From the NCBI GenBank assembly GCA_017461285.1, contig JAFTYS010000103.1, positions 1 through 35,012 of the forward strand: DNA of 35,012 nt, in the 5' to 3' direction. Under the pieces are notes generated by a model that saw only the letters and a list, made by a program, of their open reading frames with translations, was not told the DNA's origin and made no database searches. Both the position numbers and the translations under genes were made by a program. Source of the DNA: Bacteroidales bacterium. GTDB lineage: Bacteria > Bacteroidota > Bacteroidia > Bacteroidales > UBA932. Shown here in pieces: positions 34,775 to 35,012 of the stretch. Position 1 is the stretch's first letter. Each line of letters begins with the position of its first letter.

Positions 34775-35012
34775 TCAATCTCTTGACAGGTAAACCGTAA
34801 TCTCCTTGTTTTCACCGGCAATGATGTTGACTGCCTGTGTATTAATGCTGCTGCCACCTACTCTAACTATATAATTACCTGGTGCCAATTGAATGTCTTC
34901 CGTCAGACGCATCCGGTTGTATTCTTCTGTAAATACAGGTAATTGCCAATTGATTTCGTTTGAGTAAGGATAGACATCGATAGTAAACGTCATCTGTTCA
35001 TCACAATAGACA
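34775..35012 (-). CDS. Unknown protein, C-terminal fragment (cut by window edge)
   Basis: The frame is open from the right window edge to a TGA at 34775-34777 and gives 79 residues. An internal ATG at 34991-34993 exists, but six in-frame codons precede it (VYCDEQ), so the gene probably starts outside the window. The fragment is beta-rich with LAPGNYIVRVGG and VNIIAGENKEITVYLS, like the C-terminal beta-sandwich of a surface or cell-envelope protein (PEGA- or Ig-like). It has no membrane segment. No function can be assigned. Confidence 0.6.
   Translation of the reverse strand, partial: VYCDEQMTFTIDVYPYSNEINWQLPVFTEEYNRMRLTEDIQLAPGNYIVRVGGSSINTQAVNIIAGENKEITVYLSRD

Noticed and set aside
34560..34778. 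Possible 72-residue gene on the minus strand over the terminator
   Set aside because: It contains the 18-bp terminator stem and overlaps the stop of the neighbouring gene; no domain, so treated as chance.

Overview
This window is from a member of the Bacteroidetes, most likely order Bacteroidales. The evidence is two SusC/SusD pairs, lipoprotein glycanases in polysaccharide-utilization-locus (PUL) order, a BACON domain, DUF4252 proteins, and several promoters of the TTG/TTTG-N19-20-TAnnTTTG type. The genus cannot be fixed from the sequence. The core is a PUL that reads as a dedicated beta-mannan (acetylated galactoglucomannan/glucomannan) system.

Layout. (1) 1-834: the start of rpsL (minus, cut by the window edge) and a divergent alkyltransferase-like gene of the MGMT/Ogt fold. 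(2) 970-24042, minus strand: a likely single operon in the order SusC-1, SusD-1, SusC-2, SusD-2, surface glycan-binding protein, GH26, BACON-GH5, GH26-GH5 fusion, GH36, GH94, GH5. Its promoter lies near 24.1 kb. (3) 24186-29332, minus strand: a second transcription unit of GH130, GPH sugar symporter, and a GH5-CE7 fusion. (4) 29498-32359, plus strand and divergent: cellobiose 2-epimerase and a GH43. (5) 32358-32495: a 138-nt structured element bounded by perfect 20-bp inverted repeats. (6) 32502-34407, minus strand: an ECF sigma factor with a single-span membrane partner, flanked by two DUF4252 proteins. (7) 34420-35012: a repeat-rich intergenic stretch with a strong terminator and the C-terminal end of an unknown gene.

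How the genes work together (mostly inference from families). Surface lipoproteins (two GH26, four GH5 and one CE7 modules across five proteins) would deacetylate and cut glucomannan backbones. The glycan-binding lipoprotein and the two SusCD pairs would capture and import oligosaccharides. GH36 would remove alpha-galactosyl branches in the periplasm. The GPH symporter would carry short products into the cytoplasm. There the epimerase turns mannobiose into mannosylglucose and glucosylmannose into cellobiose. GH130 and GH94 then phosphorolyse those two disaccharides to mannose-1-P or glucose-1-P plus glucose. No transcriptional regulator of the PUL (HTCS, SusR, AraC or PUL-type ECF) lies in the window.

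Non-coding points of note: a REP-like palindrome present twice with a compensatory base-pair change, a perfect hairpin separating the transport genes from the enzyme genes, the TIR-bounded element after GH43, and a 15-nt motif present three times in the last intergenic region. No tRNA, complete rRNA, CRISPR array or insertion sequence was seen.
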